DNA of 64,000 bases from Acidobacteriota bacterium. GTDB lineage: Bacteria; Acidobacteriota; Terriglobia; Terriglobales; Acidobacteriaceae. Below the pieces are notes generated by a model. It was not told where the DNA came from, did not search any database, and worked only from the letters and a program-made list of their open reading frames with translations. The stretch lies in the NCBI GenBank assembly GCA_021780315.1, contig JAJXYY010000042.1:310001-374000 (forward strand), in the 5' to 3' direction. A program made the translations under genes and the position numbers. Shown here piece after piece: positions 1-8,287 of the stretch. Position 1 is the first letter of the stretch; every line of letters begins with the position of its first letter.

Positions 1-725
1 ACATACAGCGCGCCAACACCCTTTGGCCCGTAGATCTTGTGCGCTGTCAGCGACAGAACATCGATGTTGTCCTTCTGCACATCCACCGGAATCTTGCCCA
101 CCGCCTGCACCGCATCCGTGTGGAACAGGATGCCCTTCGCGTGGCACAGCTTGCCAATCTCGGCAATCGGCTGGATCACGCCAATCTCGTTGTTCGCATA
201 CATGATCGTCACCAGAATGGTCTTGTCTGGACCCTCCGTCACCATCGCCTCTTCCAGCTCCTTCAGCGAGATCAGTCCATCCGGCTGCGGCTGCAGGTAG
301 GTCACACGGTAACCCTGCTTCTCCAGCTTCTTGCAGGTATCCAGAACCGCCTTGTGCTCCGTCGCCTGGGTGATGATGTGGTTGCCACGCTCACGGTACA
401 TCTCGGCAATCCCCTTGATCGCAAGGTTGTTGGACTCCGTTGCGCCACTGGTAAAGATGATCTCCTTGGCCGTGGCGCCAATCAGCTTCGCCACCTGCTC
501 CCGAGCCTTCTCCACCGCCTGCTCCGCCTCCCAGCCAAAGGCATGGTTGCGGCTGGCAGCATTACCAAACTTCGTGCCAAAGTACGGCAGCATCACCTCC
601 AGAACCCGAGGGTCCATCGGCGTCGTGGCATGGTTGTCCATATAGATCGGCAGATGTACACCCTCCGGCAGCGGCGTGGCCGACTCGGTGACAACCACTC
701 CGTTGTTGCTCATCTCATTGCTCAT
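1..725 (-). CDS. iscS: Cysteine desulfurase, IscS/NifS family (3' part outside window)
   Basis: This PLP enzyme takes sulfur from L-cysteine for Fe-S cluster assembly in the cytoplasm. Translating the minus strand from ATG 725 gives an open frame of about 241 residues running off the window edge. It has the N-terminal YMDNHATTP stretch, [10 protein letters not shown], the ATEHKAV histidine segment and [12 protein letters not shown], which carries the PLP-binding lysine. A second in-frame ATG at 713 is possible. The gene lies 59 bases downstream of the IscR-like gene on the same strand, so the pair is probably one operon. The plus-strand frames over this span are antisense shadows. Confidence 0.95.
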   Translation of the reverse strand, partial: MSNEMSNNGVVVTESATPLPEGVHLPIYMDNHATTPMDPRVLEVMLPYFGTKFGNAASRNHAFGWEAEQAVEKAREQVAKLIGATAKEIIFTSGATESNNLAIKGIAEMYRERGNHIITQATEHKAVLDTCKKLEKQGYRVTYLQPQPDGLISLKELEEAMVTEGPDKTILVTIMYANNEIGVIQPIAEIGKLCHAKGILFHTDAVQAVGKIPVDVQKDNIDVLSLTAHKIYGPKGVGALY

Positions 726-784
726 TGTCTTCTGCTCCTGAACTTGTTGTGGCTGTTGTGCCGTGCTGCGTTTCGTCGTTCCTG

Positions 785-1264
785 CTAAACCGCGATACTG
801 ACCAGACCGCCACCCACCGGCGCATCCGCCCCAGAGTGCGCGGCATCCACCGGCTCAATCAGATCTGAGATACGGATACCGCTCAGCAAATCCTTGATGC
901 TGTCGTTCACCTTGCGTAGTGGTTCTTTGATGGTGCAATGCCCTGCCAGGTCGCAGGTTCCGTGAATCGTGATGCAACTGGTAATAAAAAGTGGCCCGTC
1001 GATCGCCCGAATCACCTCAAACGCCGTAATCTCGCTCGACGGCCGCGCCAGCGCATAACCGCCGTTCGTTCCGGCGTGCGATACCAACAGCCCTGCCTTC
1101 GCCAACGTCTGCAGAATCTTGGCCAGCAACTGAGGAGGAATGTGGTACGCCTCCGCAATGTCCTTTGCACTCTGAGCCTTGCCCTCGGCATGGAACGCCG
1201 ACTGCTCCGCCAGATATTTCAGAGCCATCAGGCCATAGTCCGCTTTTTTGGTCAGGCGTAGCAT
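785..1264 (-). CDS. iscR: Rrf2/IscR-family iron-sulfur transcription regulator
   Basis: The product starts [11 protein letters not shown], a typical Rrf2 winged-helix opening. Three cysteines in [15 protein letters not shown] sit where IscR holds its [2Fe-2S] cluster. About 159 residues is normal for the family. The frame extends 9 bases upstream to a GTG at 1273, but the ATG at 1264 matches family starts better. IscR proteins sense cluster status and repress their own isc operon, and the adjacent iscS downstream fits that. I did not recognise a full IscR operator upstream. Confidence 0.9.
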   Translation of the reverse strand: MLRLTKKADYGLMALKYLAEQSAFHAEGKAQSAKDIAEAYHIPPQLLAKILQTLAKAGLLVSHAGTNGGYALARPSSEITAFEVIRAIDGPLFITSCITIHGTCDLAGHCTIKEPLRKVNDSIKDLLSGIRISDLIEPVDAAHSGADAPVGGGLVSIAV

Positions 1265-1483
1265 TGTGGGCACAAATCCCGTGGAACGATTGAATCGAAT
1301 GCCGACTCATCCAGTCCTAGATAGTGTACTTCCAGAACGCAGTGCGCGCAACCAGTCTTTGCCACACATTCCACCACAAACTAACCGCAAATTTTGCTGC
1401 GTCAAAACGCCAAAGTGTGGCAAAGTGGATTGACAAGCACTCTGCGTAAGGGCAGAATCCTTGTCAATACACTCCCCAAAACA

Positions 1484-1642
1484 ATGACTCCCCCCTGCAA
1501 ACATCCCATCGTCAAAGTTGTCGCCCGCGAGGACGATATCGAATTCGTTGAATGCCAAAACTGCGGCGAAGTATTTGATTCCATTGAGTATAATGACATG
1601 GCAATCGAAGAAGAAACAGCCGAAGCCCCAGCCGAAGAATAA
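1484..1642 (+). CDS. Small zinc-ribbon-like protein of unknown function
   Basis: This 52-residue protein has a CKHP motif near the N terminus and CQNCG about 20 residues later, spaced for a zinc ribbon, then an acidic tail rich in Glu and Ala. The frame is open further upstream to 1394, but that part reads through promoter-like sequence, and ATG 1484 starts right before the cysteine motif. It is convergent with the gene that follows. The function is unknown; similar tiny metal-binding proteins are common in Acidobacteriota. Confidence 0.6.
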   Translation: MTPPCKHPIVKVVAREDDIEFVECQNCGEVFDSIEYNDMAIEEETAEAPAEE

Positions 1643-1649
1643 CTCCTCA

Positions 1650-2279
1650 CTACACCGCTGGCGGATGCGCCGCATTGATCCGGCGAATCACAATCCACGC
1701 ATACTGCGCCGCGGAAACCGGCGCCAGTACCGCGATCGCACGCACCAACCCATCCCGCACCCCACCCAGAGAGACAGAAACAAACACCCGCTCACACAAC
1801 ACCGCCGTCAGCCCCAGAATCTGGGTCAAAGTATTGAATTTCCCCAGCAAACTAGGCTGAAAGTCGCGCAACACCCCGGTCGCAAACAGTAATGTAGCGA
1901 TCAGCAAAATGCCCAGATCGCGACTGAACACCAGCACTGTAACGTAGCGGGGCATCATGCCTACATGGGTCAGAACCACAAACAGCGTACTCAGCATCAA
2001 CTTATCCGCAATTGGATCAAGATACAGCCCCAACGTGGTGCGTTGACTGAGCCAGCGGGCCAACAAACCATCCAGACCGTCACTCAGGCCAGCTAGAACG
2101 AACAACGCAAACGCCGCCTTATAGTGCGCATCCAGTATCTCGATCACCAGAAATGGGATAATAAAGAGCCGCATCAGGGTGAGAAGATTGGGTGCGGCAC
2201 GGAATTGGCTGAGGAATGGCACGATTACTCTATTTGATCGTAAATGATCTCTGGCCTCAACGTTTGCCCTCAGAGCCAA
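1650..2279 (-). CDS. pgsA: CDP-alcohol phosphatidyltransferase (PgsA-like)
   Basis: This is an integral membrane enzyme that moves a phosphatidyl group from CDP-diacylglycerol to an alcohol, most likely glycerol 3-phosphate in phosphatidylglycerol synthesis. The family signature DGx2ARx8Gx3Dx3D is complete: DGLDGLLAR begins it, and GLYLDPIADK closes it. Several hydrophobic segments flank it. The first about 20 residues are not family-like, so an internal GTG just before PFLSQF is a possible real start. The gene is transcribed away from the adjacent tRNA half and belongs to the chromosomal flank. Confidence 0.85.
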   Translation of the reverse strand: MALRANVEARDHLRSNRVIVPFLSQFRAAPNLLTLMRLFIIPFLVIEILDAHYKAAFALFVLAGLSDGLDGLLARWLSQRTTLGLYLDPIADKLMLSTLFVVLTHVGMMPRYVTVLVFSRDLGILLIATLLFATGVLRDFQPSLLGKFNTLTQILGLTAVLCERVFVSVSLGGVRDGLVRAIAVLAPVSAAQYAWIVIRRINAAHPPAV

Positions 2280-2306
2280 TTGCGGTTAGACTGATATGAC
2301 GCACGC

Positions 2307-2338
2307 AGGCGCGTAGCTCAGTTGGTTAGAGCGCTACC
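2307..2338 (+). tRNA. 5' half of a tRNA gene, interrupted at the anticodon arm (element insertion site)
   Basis: A 7-nt acceptor strand, TA, a D stem GCTC/GAGC with a GTTGGTTA loop and the 5' anticodon strand CTACC are all in place. After that the tRNA pattern stops: no U33, no pairing GGTAG strand, no T arm. The sequence downstream is not a tRNA 3' half. With the recombinase gene 185 bases away, this is read as the left attachment site. The amino acid cannot be assigned; a Val-, Ile- or Arg-like tRNA is possible. Confidence 0.75.
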
Positions 2339-2378
2339 CGAACACGCGTTTCCTTTTTTTTCAATTACTTACAGGTCA

Positions 2379-2446
2379 TAGTCACCGACTTAGTCACCGA
2401 ACTACAACAGGCATGCCCTCCCCAGGCCTCCCTCTGTAGTCACCGA
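2379..2446 (+). repeat. Three direct copies of TAGTCACCGA (candidate recombinase arm sites)
   Basis: Exact 10-bp copies lie at 2379-2388, 2391-2400 and 2437-2446, between the broken tRNA and the integrase gene. Tyrosine recombinases often bind short direct repeats flanking the core site, so these are candidate arm-type sites. That role is inferred from position only. Confidence 0.55.
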
Positions 2447-2522
2447 GTGCTCAGAATGGCATCCCCACGCTTTTGACCGAGTACAGACCCCGAGATACAT
2501 ATGCGGCCCATGGAGGAACACC

Positions 2523-3812
2523 ATGGAGCGTCGAAGGGCCTATGCCAACCGCGTCAACATCGTCAAAACCGTCAAGTGCGACAACAAGTGGATCACGGCC
2601 CCAGCCGTCGAGAAGAATGGCAAAGTAGTCCGTGATCACGTCCTGATCCGTGGCAAGGATGAACATCATCCTGAAGGCCGCTACTACCTCGACTGGTACC
2701 AGGACGGCAAGAAACGCCGTCAGGCGGTTGCTGCCTTCGAGGACCTCGTCCCCGCAGCCCGAGCAAAGTTCATCGAGTTGCAGGCGCGGAGCGCCGGCAT
2801 CCTGGTAGAACTCCCTGCTCCCGCCTCGCTCGAGCAGGTGAACCTGACGCCGGAGAAGGAAGCCGCTGCGGCTGGCCGACTGTCGATGGAGACCGTCATC
2901 GATCAATATCTCGACTACTGCAAGATCCAACGAAGTCTACGTACCTACCGAACCTACCGGCCAGCGCTGCTGAGCTATTTCCTTCCCTCCTTCACGCGCA
3001 AGAAACAGTTTATCGATGAGGTGACTCGACAGGACATCCTCGATTACATCAGTTTCTGTTTCGATCGAGGACTCTCCCCTCGCTCGGTTTACGACAAGCT
3101 CGTCACCGTCCTGACCCTGCTCAAACGGCATGGCCATAAGAACCTGCTCGAGAAGAGCGATTGGCCGAGCTATGTCGAAAGAATCCGACCGGTCTACGAA
3201 ATCGAAGAGATCCACACGATGCTCCGCCATGCCACTCCCTACGAAGCACTGTTGATCAAGTTCTTCCTCGGTTCCGGTTTTCGCAACCGAGAAGCCAGGT
3301 TCTTGGCATGGTATGACATAGACTTTCGCAATAGCCTTGTACGCCTCACGGCCAAACCGATCTGGAAGTTCAGCCCAAAGAACTATGAAGAACGCGCCGT
3401 TCCAATACCGACATCGCTCATCGAACTGCTGCGAGAGCTTAAAGAGTCCCGCGGTGCGGGAGCAGCGGACCTCGTCTTTCCGAATACCAAAGGCAAGCCA
3501 GACACACTCCACATAGAAACACTCAAGAAGGTCGCGTGGCGAGCAAAACTCAACTGCGGCCAGTGCGTCTCAGAAAATGGATACCGGTGCGCCGTCGGGC
3601 CGTATTGCCAGCGTATCTTCCTCCACAAATTCCGGCATACCTTCGCCACGCAACATCTGCGCGATGGTATCGACATCCGTACCCTCCAAAATTGGATGGG
3701 ACACCGGAGCCTCAAATCAACGATGGTCTATCTCAAAGCCATTCAGTCGCGCGATGCGTTGGTAAAGGTGAACGCAGGCTCTCTGGCTGGTCTCACGTCC
3801 TTCGTTGCCTAG
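2523..3812 (+). CDS. int: Tyrosine recombinase / integrase of the element
   Basis: This 429-residue site-specific recombinase integrates and excises the element. The catalytic residues are visible: Arg254 in GSGFRNREAR, His368-x-x-Arg371 in LHKFRHT, His394 in WMGHRS and Tyr403 in TMVYLKA. A SAM-like core-binding domain lies before them (about 120-220). An unusual insert just before the HxxR box has four cysteines (345, 348, 356, 362) that could bind zinc. ATG 2523 follows a GGAGG box. It is the first gene next to the tRNA half, as expected for an ICE or genomic island. Confidence 0.95.
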   Translation: MERRRAYANRVNIVKTVKCDNKWITAPAVEKNGKVVRDHVLIRGKDEHHPEGRYYLDWYQDGKKRRQAVAAFEDLVPAARAKFIELQARSAGILVELPAPASLEQVNLTPEKEAAAAGRLSMETVIDQYLDYCKIQRSLRTYRTYRPALLSYFLPSFTRKKQFIDEVTRQDILDYISFCFDRGLSPRSVYDKLVTVLTLLKRHGHKNLLEKSDWPSYVERIRPVYEIEEIHTMLRHATPYEALLIKFFLGSGFRNREARFLAWYDIDFRNSLVRLTAKPIWKFSPKNYEERAVPIPTSLIELLRELKESRGAGAADLVFPNTKGKPDTLHIETLKKVAWRAKLNCGQCVSENGYRCAVGPYCQRIFLHKFRHTFATQHLRDGIDIRTLQNWMGHRSLKSTMVYLKAIQSRDALVKVNAGSLAGLTSFVA

Positions 3813-3847
3813 CCGCAAGCGGCAGCACAGTTAGTCGATCGCATTGT

Positions 3848-3875
3848 AGGAGCGCCGGATGAATCCGGCGCTCCT
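3848..3875 (+). terminator. Perfect 13-bp hairpin after the integrase gene
   Basis: AGGAGCGCCGGAT at 3848 is repeated in reverse complement at 3863-3875 with a 2-nt spacer. There is no good T-run, so it may be a weak or factor-assisted terminator. A second, imperfect stem-loop lies at about 3888-3918. Confidence 0.5.
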
Positions 3876-3980
3876 TCGAGCTGCGGTGCTCCTCCTCTGC
3901 TGCGAGCTCAGCGGAGGACTAACACTTACCATTGCCTTCCAGTACAAGTTCATCACCGTCACGCACCTAACTCTGCTGAT

Positions 3981-4009
3981 TTGACCGAATCCGGATTTCG
4001 AAACAACAT
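3981..4009 (+). promoter_or_regulatory. Shared TTTGACCGA promoter motif, copy 1
   Basis: TTGACC at 3981-3986 can act as a -35 box, with CAACAT 17 bases later as a poor -10. The same TTTGACCGA recurs before three other operon heads (4313, 9144, 29770). With copy 2 it also shares CAGTCCACT further downstream. Confidence 0.5.
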
Positions 4010-4045
4010 CAGTCCACTTCCGGAGCACGGGCCGGGAAAGGTCAG

Positions 4046-4264
4046 GTGACAGTCGTGAGTCTCATCGAATTGGTAAAGGCGAAATCCGAAGCCCTGAAGG
4101 TGCGGGACGTCGCTCCCATCCTCGGGATCTCAATCCAGCAGGTGTACAAGATGGCCGCCAACGGAGAGATTCCGTCCTTTCGTGTGGCGAGTTCTGTTCG
4201 CTTTGACCCCGGCGTCTTCGCGGCATGGCTTAAGGAGAGGTATCCGGCCTTGCCCCAACGGTGA
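4046..4264 (+). CDS. Excisionase/AlpA-like helix-turn-helix protein
   Basis: This 72-residue protein is almost entirely a MerR/HTH_17-type winged helix. ALKVRDVAPILGISIQQVYKM (about 16-36) is the helix-turn-helix, and IPSFRVASSVRF is the wing. Such proteins act as recombination directionality factors or small activators on mobile elements. Its position downstream of int and behind a motif shared with the transfer operons fits control of excision or transfer. Which of the two roles applies cannot be told from sequence. Confidence 0.75.
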   Translation: MTVVSLIELVKAKSEALKVRDVAPILGISIQQVYKMAANGEIPSFRVASSVRFDPGVFAAWLKERYPALPQR

Positions 4265-4312
4265 CCGCGCGCCCATTCATATGCACTGATAAGGCGCCGC
4301 GCCGATCGAAAT

Positions 4313-4341
4313 TTGACCGAATATTCAGTCCACTCCATCCT
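4313..4341 (+). promoter_or_regulatory. Shared TTTGACCGA promoter motif, copy 2
   Basis: TTGACC at 4313-4318 followed 17 bases later by CATCCT. It lies 46 bases upstream of the membrane protein gene at 4364, which opens the MoxR-VirB1-VirB9-VirB10 operon. Confidence 0.5.
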
Positions 4342-4363
4342 GTGCCTGCAAATGGAGGAAGTC

Positions 4364-4645
4364 ATGAAACACGCGACAGTAAAGCTACTTTCAGCGACAG
4401 GTGTGACGTTTCTGGATTTTTTCGTGGCGACTCAGTGTGGCCCGATTGTTTGGCATGCCTGGAATCTTGTCCCTTTGGCCAGAATGGGCTTGCTGTTGCT
4501 TGCGGGCGCGATCGCCTTCACCCTGATGGACATCTGGTCGAAGACACTGATGTTCCAGGGATCTCGGCTCTCAAACCGATTTGATCCAGGCACAGTCGTT
4601 CATCCTGGCGACCGTTGCAAGATCACGGAGGCCTCCGATGTTTGA
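4364..4645 (+). CDS. Small two-helix membrane protein
   Basis: This 93-residue protein has two hydrophobic segments (about 10-30 and 38-58) followed by DIWSKTL and a polar tail. ATG 4364 is chosen because a GGAGG box lies 9 bases upstream; the open frame extends further back without a better start. It overlaps the next gene by 8 bases, so translation is probably coupled. The layout matches the protein at 28801-29088, which ends its membrane part with NVWYKTL. The function is unknown; a secretion-apparatus role is possible. Confidence 0.65.
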   Translation: MKHATVKLLSATGVTFLDFFVATQCGPIVWHAWNLVPLARMGLLLLAGAIAFTLMDIWSKTLMFQGSRLSNRFDPGTVVHPGDRCKITEASDV

Positions 4646-5558
4646 TTCCGTCCTAGCTCTTATAACGGGTCTGGAGGGCGCAGGCTATTTCATCGACCCC
4701 GTGATGACACAGGTCGTTTTTCTTGCCGCGCGTCTTCAGAAGCCCATATTGCTGGAAGGTCCGGCCGGCTCAGGCAAAACGCAACTTGCCCTATCTGTCG
4801 CCAAAGCGGGCAATACGCACATTGAACGATTGCAGTGCTATCGGGGCGTCACCGAGGCACAGGCGATCGGAAGCTTCGATTCCGGATTACAGCGATTGTA
4901 CCTCGAGTTCTCCAAAGAGCAGCATTCCGACTGGCAATCGATTCAGGCCAACCTCACCGGTCGCCAATTCTTTCGTCCCGGCCCCTTGATGCGTGCGCTC
5001 GAATGTGAGCGACCGTGTGTGCTCCTCATCGACGAACTCGACAAGGTTGATGACGGTTTCGAGGCAATGTTGCTCGAAATCCTCTCTGCTTGGCAGCTGT
5101 CCATTCCAGAGTTTGGAACTGTCCACGCCAAGAGCATTCCCTTCGTCGTCCTCACAAGCAACGAGGAAAGACGACTCGGCGATCCCATTCGCAGGCGAAG
5201 CCTCTACGTTCGCGTAGAACACCCGACGCCCCAGCTTGAGGCAGAGATCATCTCAAGCCGTACACCTGAGGCAAAGCCTGAGTTTCACCGCGAGATCGCC
5301 GGTATTGCCCGCTCCTTCCGGAACTATTCCTTGGAGAAGCCACCCTCTGTTTCAGAGATGATCGACTTCGCCCGTGCACTGGAAGTCTTGGGCACGGACC
5401 ACGTCACGGAAGACTTGCGCGACGTCCTCCTTCCGTTCCTTGCCAAGACCGAAAAGGACAGGCGCCACCTTATGCTCCGCGAAGGCTTCAAGAGCCTGCT
5501 TAACGACGGCGCGCGCTATGCCCGCGAGTTGGATGCAGTAAGGGGACCGCTTTCATGA
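4638..5558 (+). CDS. MoxR-like AAA+ ATPase
   Basis: A single AAA+ module of 306 residues: Walker A GPAGSGKT at about 41-48, Walker B VLLIDELD at about 128-135, and a sensor-type VVLTSNEERR later. MoxR-type ATPases usually remodel or load partner proteins, often with a VWA protein. No VWA gene is adjacent here, so its client is unknown. The start at 4638 has GGAGG upstream and overlaps the previous gene; its stop overlaps the VirB1-like start (ATGA). That coupling ties it to the transfer operon, where it might stand in for another energy module. Confidence 0.85.
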   Translation: MFDSVLALITGLEGAGYFIDPVMTQVVFLAARLQKPILLEGPAGSGKTQLALSVAKAGNTHIERLQCYRGVTEAQAIGSFDSGLQRLYLEFSKEQHSDWQSIQANLTGRQFFRPGPLMRALECERPCVLLIDELDKVDDGFEAMLLEILSAWQLSIPEFGTVHAKSIPFVVLTSNEERRLGDPIRRRSLYVRVEHPTPQLEAEIISSRTPEAKPEFHREIAGIARSFRNYSLEKPPSVSEMIDFARALEVLGTDHVTEDLRDVLLPFLAKTEKDRRHLMLREGFKSLLNDGARYARELDAVRGPLS

Positions 5559-6028
5559 AGTCTCTTTGGATCGTTCTTCTCTTCGGCATATCGGCATCGC
5601 TCTCGGCACAGTCATCACGCGCGTATTCGGAGGAGTGTGTGCGTCGCTATGCTTCGCACTATCACATCGAGCTTGAGGTAATCGCCGCCTTCATCGATGT
5701 CGAATCGAACTGGAACCCCAAAGCCATTTCGCCGAAGGGCGCGATGGGGCTCATGCAACTCATGCCTGCGACTGCCCGTAGGTTCGGCGCATTCGATCCC
5801 TTCAACCCGGACCAGAATATCGCCGCAGGTACGCGCTACATCACGACGTTGATGTGGGAGTTTCGCGGAGATCTGCGTCTCGTCGCAGCCGCCTACAATG
5901 CCGGCGACCGATGGGTCGGCAGACGTCTCCTCGACTACCGAAATCCCGATGTTGTTGCTTATGTCTCTGCAGTCCGTAAACGCTACGTTCTCCGCCGCAT
6001 GGCGGCTCAACCACAGTACAGGAGGTAG
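5555..6028 (+). CDS. virB1: VirB1-like lytic transglycosylase (SLT domain)
   Basis: This 157-residue exported enzyme cuts peptidoglycan so that the secretion channel can cross the wall. An N-terminal signal peptide (about 1-19) is followed by an SLT/goose-lysozyme fold: the catalytic Glu50 in VESNWNP, GAMGLMQLMPATA and AAYNAGD are all present. It starts inside the stop of the MoxR gene and is followed at once by a VirB9-like gene, as in many conjugation operons. Confidence 0.9.
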   Translation: MKSLWIVLLFGISASLSAQSSRAYSEECVRRYASHYHIELEVIAAFIDVESNWNPKAISPKGAMGLMQLMPATARRFGAFDPFNPDQNIAAGTRYITTLMWEFRGDLRLVAAAYNAGDRWVGRRLLDYRNPDVVAYVSAVRKRYVLRRMAAQPQYRR

Positions 6029-6031
6029 ACC

Positions 6032-6958
6032 ATGAAACTTCGTTGGCTCGTCCCAATCGTTTTCTTTCTTCCGATGCGATCCTTTGCGATCGATGACCAG
6101 CAGGGTCACGTAACCACCGTGACCATCCAGGATGGAGTGATCACCCCATTGCATCTAAGGCCCGATTTCGAATCCATCGTTCGCCTTCCAGCAGAAGTGA
6201 CTTCTGTCGTTGTCGGGAATCCCGCTTCCTTCCATGTCGAGCATAGCGAGGAGGAACCCAGCTATGTCTACGTCAAGCCGACCATTCAAACTCCAACCCA
6301 GAGTGATCTGTTGATCGCCCTGAAATCCGGGCAGCACGTTGTCCTACAGCTGATCAGCGATGGCGACGCAGCCCCTGCGACGCAACCTGTGGACTTCCTC
6401 GTCGAATATAAGTCGCATAAGAGCTTTGTGGTCTTTGCGGACTCTTCGGCCTCGGATGCCTCACCCTCGACTGGTGGCGATTCCGGGGCAAGTTCCGCTG
6501 CTCATAAGGCAGCCCTCTCACCCACCGATCAGGCTCTCCTTTTCCAGAGCAGTGTCAATGCACCGGTATGGACGAAGTTGGCGGGGCAGCAGATCCAGAC
6601 CTCAATCGGAGACATTCGCCAACTGGGCAATCAAACCCTTATCGCGTACTCGGTTCTCAACGGCGGCGATCGACCGGTCGAGATCGTTCCGCCGCAGATC
6701 CAGATGGACGGAAGTAAGCCGAAGAAGAGCAAAGGAAAGAACATCCTTTCCGACCAGCTGCAGATACGCAGCTATCAGCTGACGGCCACCCGGCTCGATC
6801 CTGGGACCCGTGCAGATGGGGTCCTGCTCTTCGATCGCCCAAACTTCAAGTCCTCGACCGAGTCTCTCTTCCTTCAGTTGGCGCAGGCTGACCAGGTGGA
6901 TCACCCGGTGCTCATCAAACTGCCGTTTACCCCGCCGCTTCTGGCAAAGGCCAAATAA
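6032..6958 (+). CDS. VirB9/TrbG-like outer-complex protein, copy 1
   Basis: This 308-residue protein has a signal peptide (about 1-19) and an N-terminal beta domain in which ITPLHLRPDFESIVRLP is a VirB9-like opening. A low-complexity Ser/Ala linker lies around 150, followed by a C-terminal beta domain. VirB9 proteins form the periplasmic/outer ring with VirB10. The direct neighbour is virB10, which supports the call. A second protein of the same layout is encoded at 21411-22247. Similarity is by pattern, so exact family assignment is moderate. Confidence 0.7.
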   Translation: MKLRWLVPIVFFLPMRSFAIDDQQGHVTTVTIQDGVITPLHLRPDFESIVRLPAEVTSVVVGNPASFHVEHSEEEPSYVYVKPTIQTPTQSDLLIALKSGQHVVLQLISDGDAAPATQPVDFLVEYKSHKSFVVFADSSASDASPSTGGDSGASSAAHKAALSPTDQALLFQSSVNAPVWTKLAGQQIQTSIGDIRQLGNQTLIAYSVLNGGDRPVEIVPPQIQMDGSKPKKSKGKNILSDQLQIRSYQLTATRLDPGTRADGVLLFDRPNFKSSTESLFLQLAQADQVDHPVLIKLPFTPPLLAKAK

Positions 6959-6973
6959 GAAAGGAGCTCCTTT

Positions 6974-8236
6974 ATGCACCCCGATAACAATGCAAACGCA
7001 CTGCATGCTGAGTCGCCGGAATCTACCGTAGGCGTTCTGCACCAGCAGGACTCGGCAGACGCCCCCGAGGCTGGCTCGCCATTTGCCCAAACACAGACAT
7101 GGGCGACACGCGCAGATGCACTTAAAACCTCAGCGGCCAGCAATAAGAAACCGATTCTTCTGCTGGGTGGTGGCCTTGCTGCGGCAATCGCGCTATTCGC
7201 CATCACCACGCTTGTGGGGAAGGCCCCGCACAAGAAGTTGGCCGGCCCGCCACAAGGAGGCCCGGTGCCAGCCGCCGCAGTCGATAGGCCTAAGGGCAGT
7301 GTTACTCCACTCATGGACACCGTCCACAGCCCAACCAGCAGTAATACCGCCGGCCAACTGACTCCCGCCGACATCAACAGGACGAAGGCGACCGCAGGAA
7401 CTCCAATGGCAACGCCAGCTACCTCCACCCGTCCCGCGACCGTGCAAGGGAGCACGCTGGCATCAGTGCCACCGTTTGATTCGACGCAACAGCATTGGGA
7501 AGAGCCGAAACCGTATGGGGAACCTCCAACAACGCAGGCGGTACCACAACAACAGCAGAACCGCGTGAAAGAGGCTTCCCTGGTGTTCGTGAAGAATGCA
7601 GGTCCGATTGCGAAATCCTCTGCTGCATCGGCAGCCAGCGATAACGAGAGCAATGTTCCGCAACTGAACCTGACCCCTGGCACGCGAGTCCAGGCGCACC
7701 TCGAGACGCAAGCGTCGACTGCTGTATCTGCTCCGGTAGTCGCCGTCGTCGAGTACACCTACTCGCTCGGGAACCAAGTCATCATTCCCGCGGGCGCACG
7801 TGTCTATGGTCAGCTTCAGCAGGCAGATCGCAGTGGAGCGGTCGGTATCAAATTCAGCGAGATCGAGCTGCTGGATGGCAACCGAGAAAAGATCGAAGCG
7901 ATCGGAACAAGCCTTGAGCTGGGCCCGATCAAGGGCACGGTGACTGGAAAGAACACGGGGAAGAACTTCCTGGTGAGGACCGCCTCTGGCATTGGATCGG
8001 TTGCCGCGATGTTGGTTGGGAACAATACCAGCACCGCATTCTCTGAAGACGATCTGATTCGTGAACGCGTCGCGCAAAACGTCGGTAATGCCGGCGACAC
8101 GGAGATCATGAATATGGCGGTCAGCAACCATATCGTGGTGTCCGTTCCTGCGGATACGCCCATCTACATCGTGTTCACAAAGCGGGAGACAGGAACACCC
8201 TCCGCTCGGCCTTCGAACAACCCGTCCCAACAGTGA
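6974..8236 (+). CDS. virB10: VirB10/TrbI-like core protein
   Basis: This 420-residue inner-membrane-anchored scaffold spans the envelope in type IV secretion. It has a cytoplasmic N terminus, one transmembrane helix at about 61-82, a long Pro/Thr/Gln-rich linker, and the conserved TrbI C-terminal domain. Recognisable stretches there are LTPGTRVQAHLET, VIIPAGARVYGQL and VPADTPIYIVF. ATG 6974 has an AAGGAG box. It is the last gene of this operon, and a strong terminator follows. Confidence 0.92.
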   Translation: MHPDNNANALHAESPESTVGVLHQQDSADAPEAGSPFAQTQTWATRADALKTSAASNKKPILLLGGGLAAAIALFAITTLVGKAPHKKLAGPPQGGPVPAAAVDRPKGSVTPLMDTVHSPTSSNTAGQLTPADINRTKATAGTPMATPATSTRPATVQGSTLASVPPFDSTQQHWEEPKPYGEPPTTQAVPQQQQNRVKEASLVFVKNAGPIAKSSAASAASDNESNVPQLNLTPGTRVQAHLETQASTAVSAPVVAVVEYTYSLGNQVIIPAGARVYGQLQQADRSGAVGIKFSEIELLDGNREKIEAIGTSLELGPIKGTVTGKNTGKNFLVRTASGIGSVAAMLVGNNTSTAFSEDDLIRERVAQNVGNAGDTEIMNMAVSNHIVVSVPADTPIYIVFTKRETGTPSARPSNNPSQQ

Positions 8237-8258
8237 CAAGAGTCGAGGAAGAAGCACA

Positions 8259-8287
8259 AGCCCCAGCGTAGGCTGGGGCTTTTCTTT
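8259..8287 (+). terminator. Rho-independent terminator after virB10
   Basis: AGCCCCAGC, a 4-nt loop, then GCTGGGGCT and TTTCTTTG. This is a textbook intrinsic terminator that closes the 4364-8236 operon. Confidence 0.9.

Noticed and set aside
39-788. Long plus-strand open frame opposite iscS
   Set aside because: The minus strand carries a clear cysteine desulfurase with PLP-lysine motif. The plus frame is antisense to it and has no family-like sequence.
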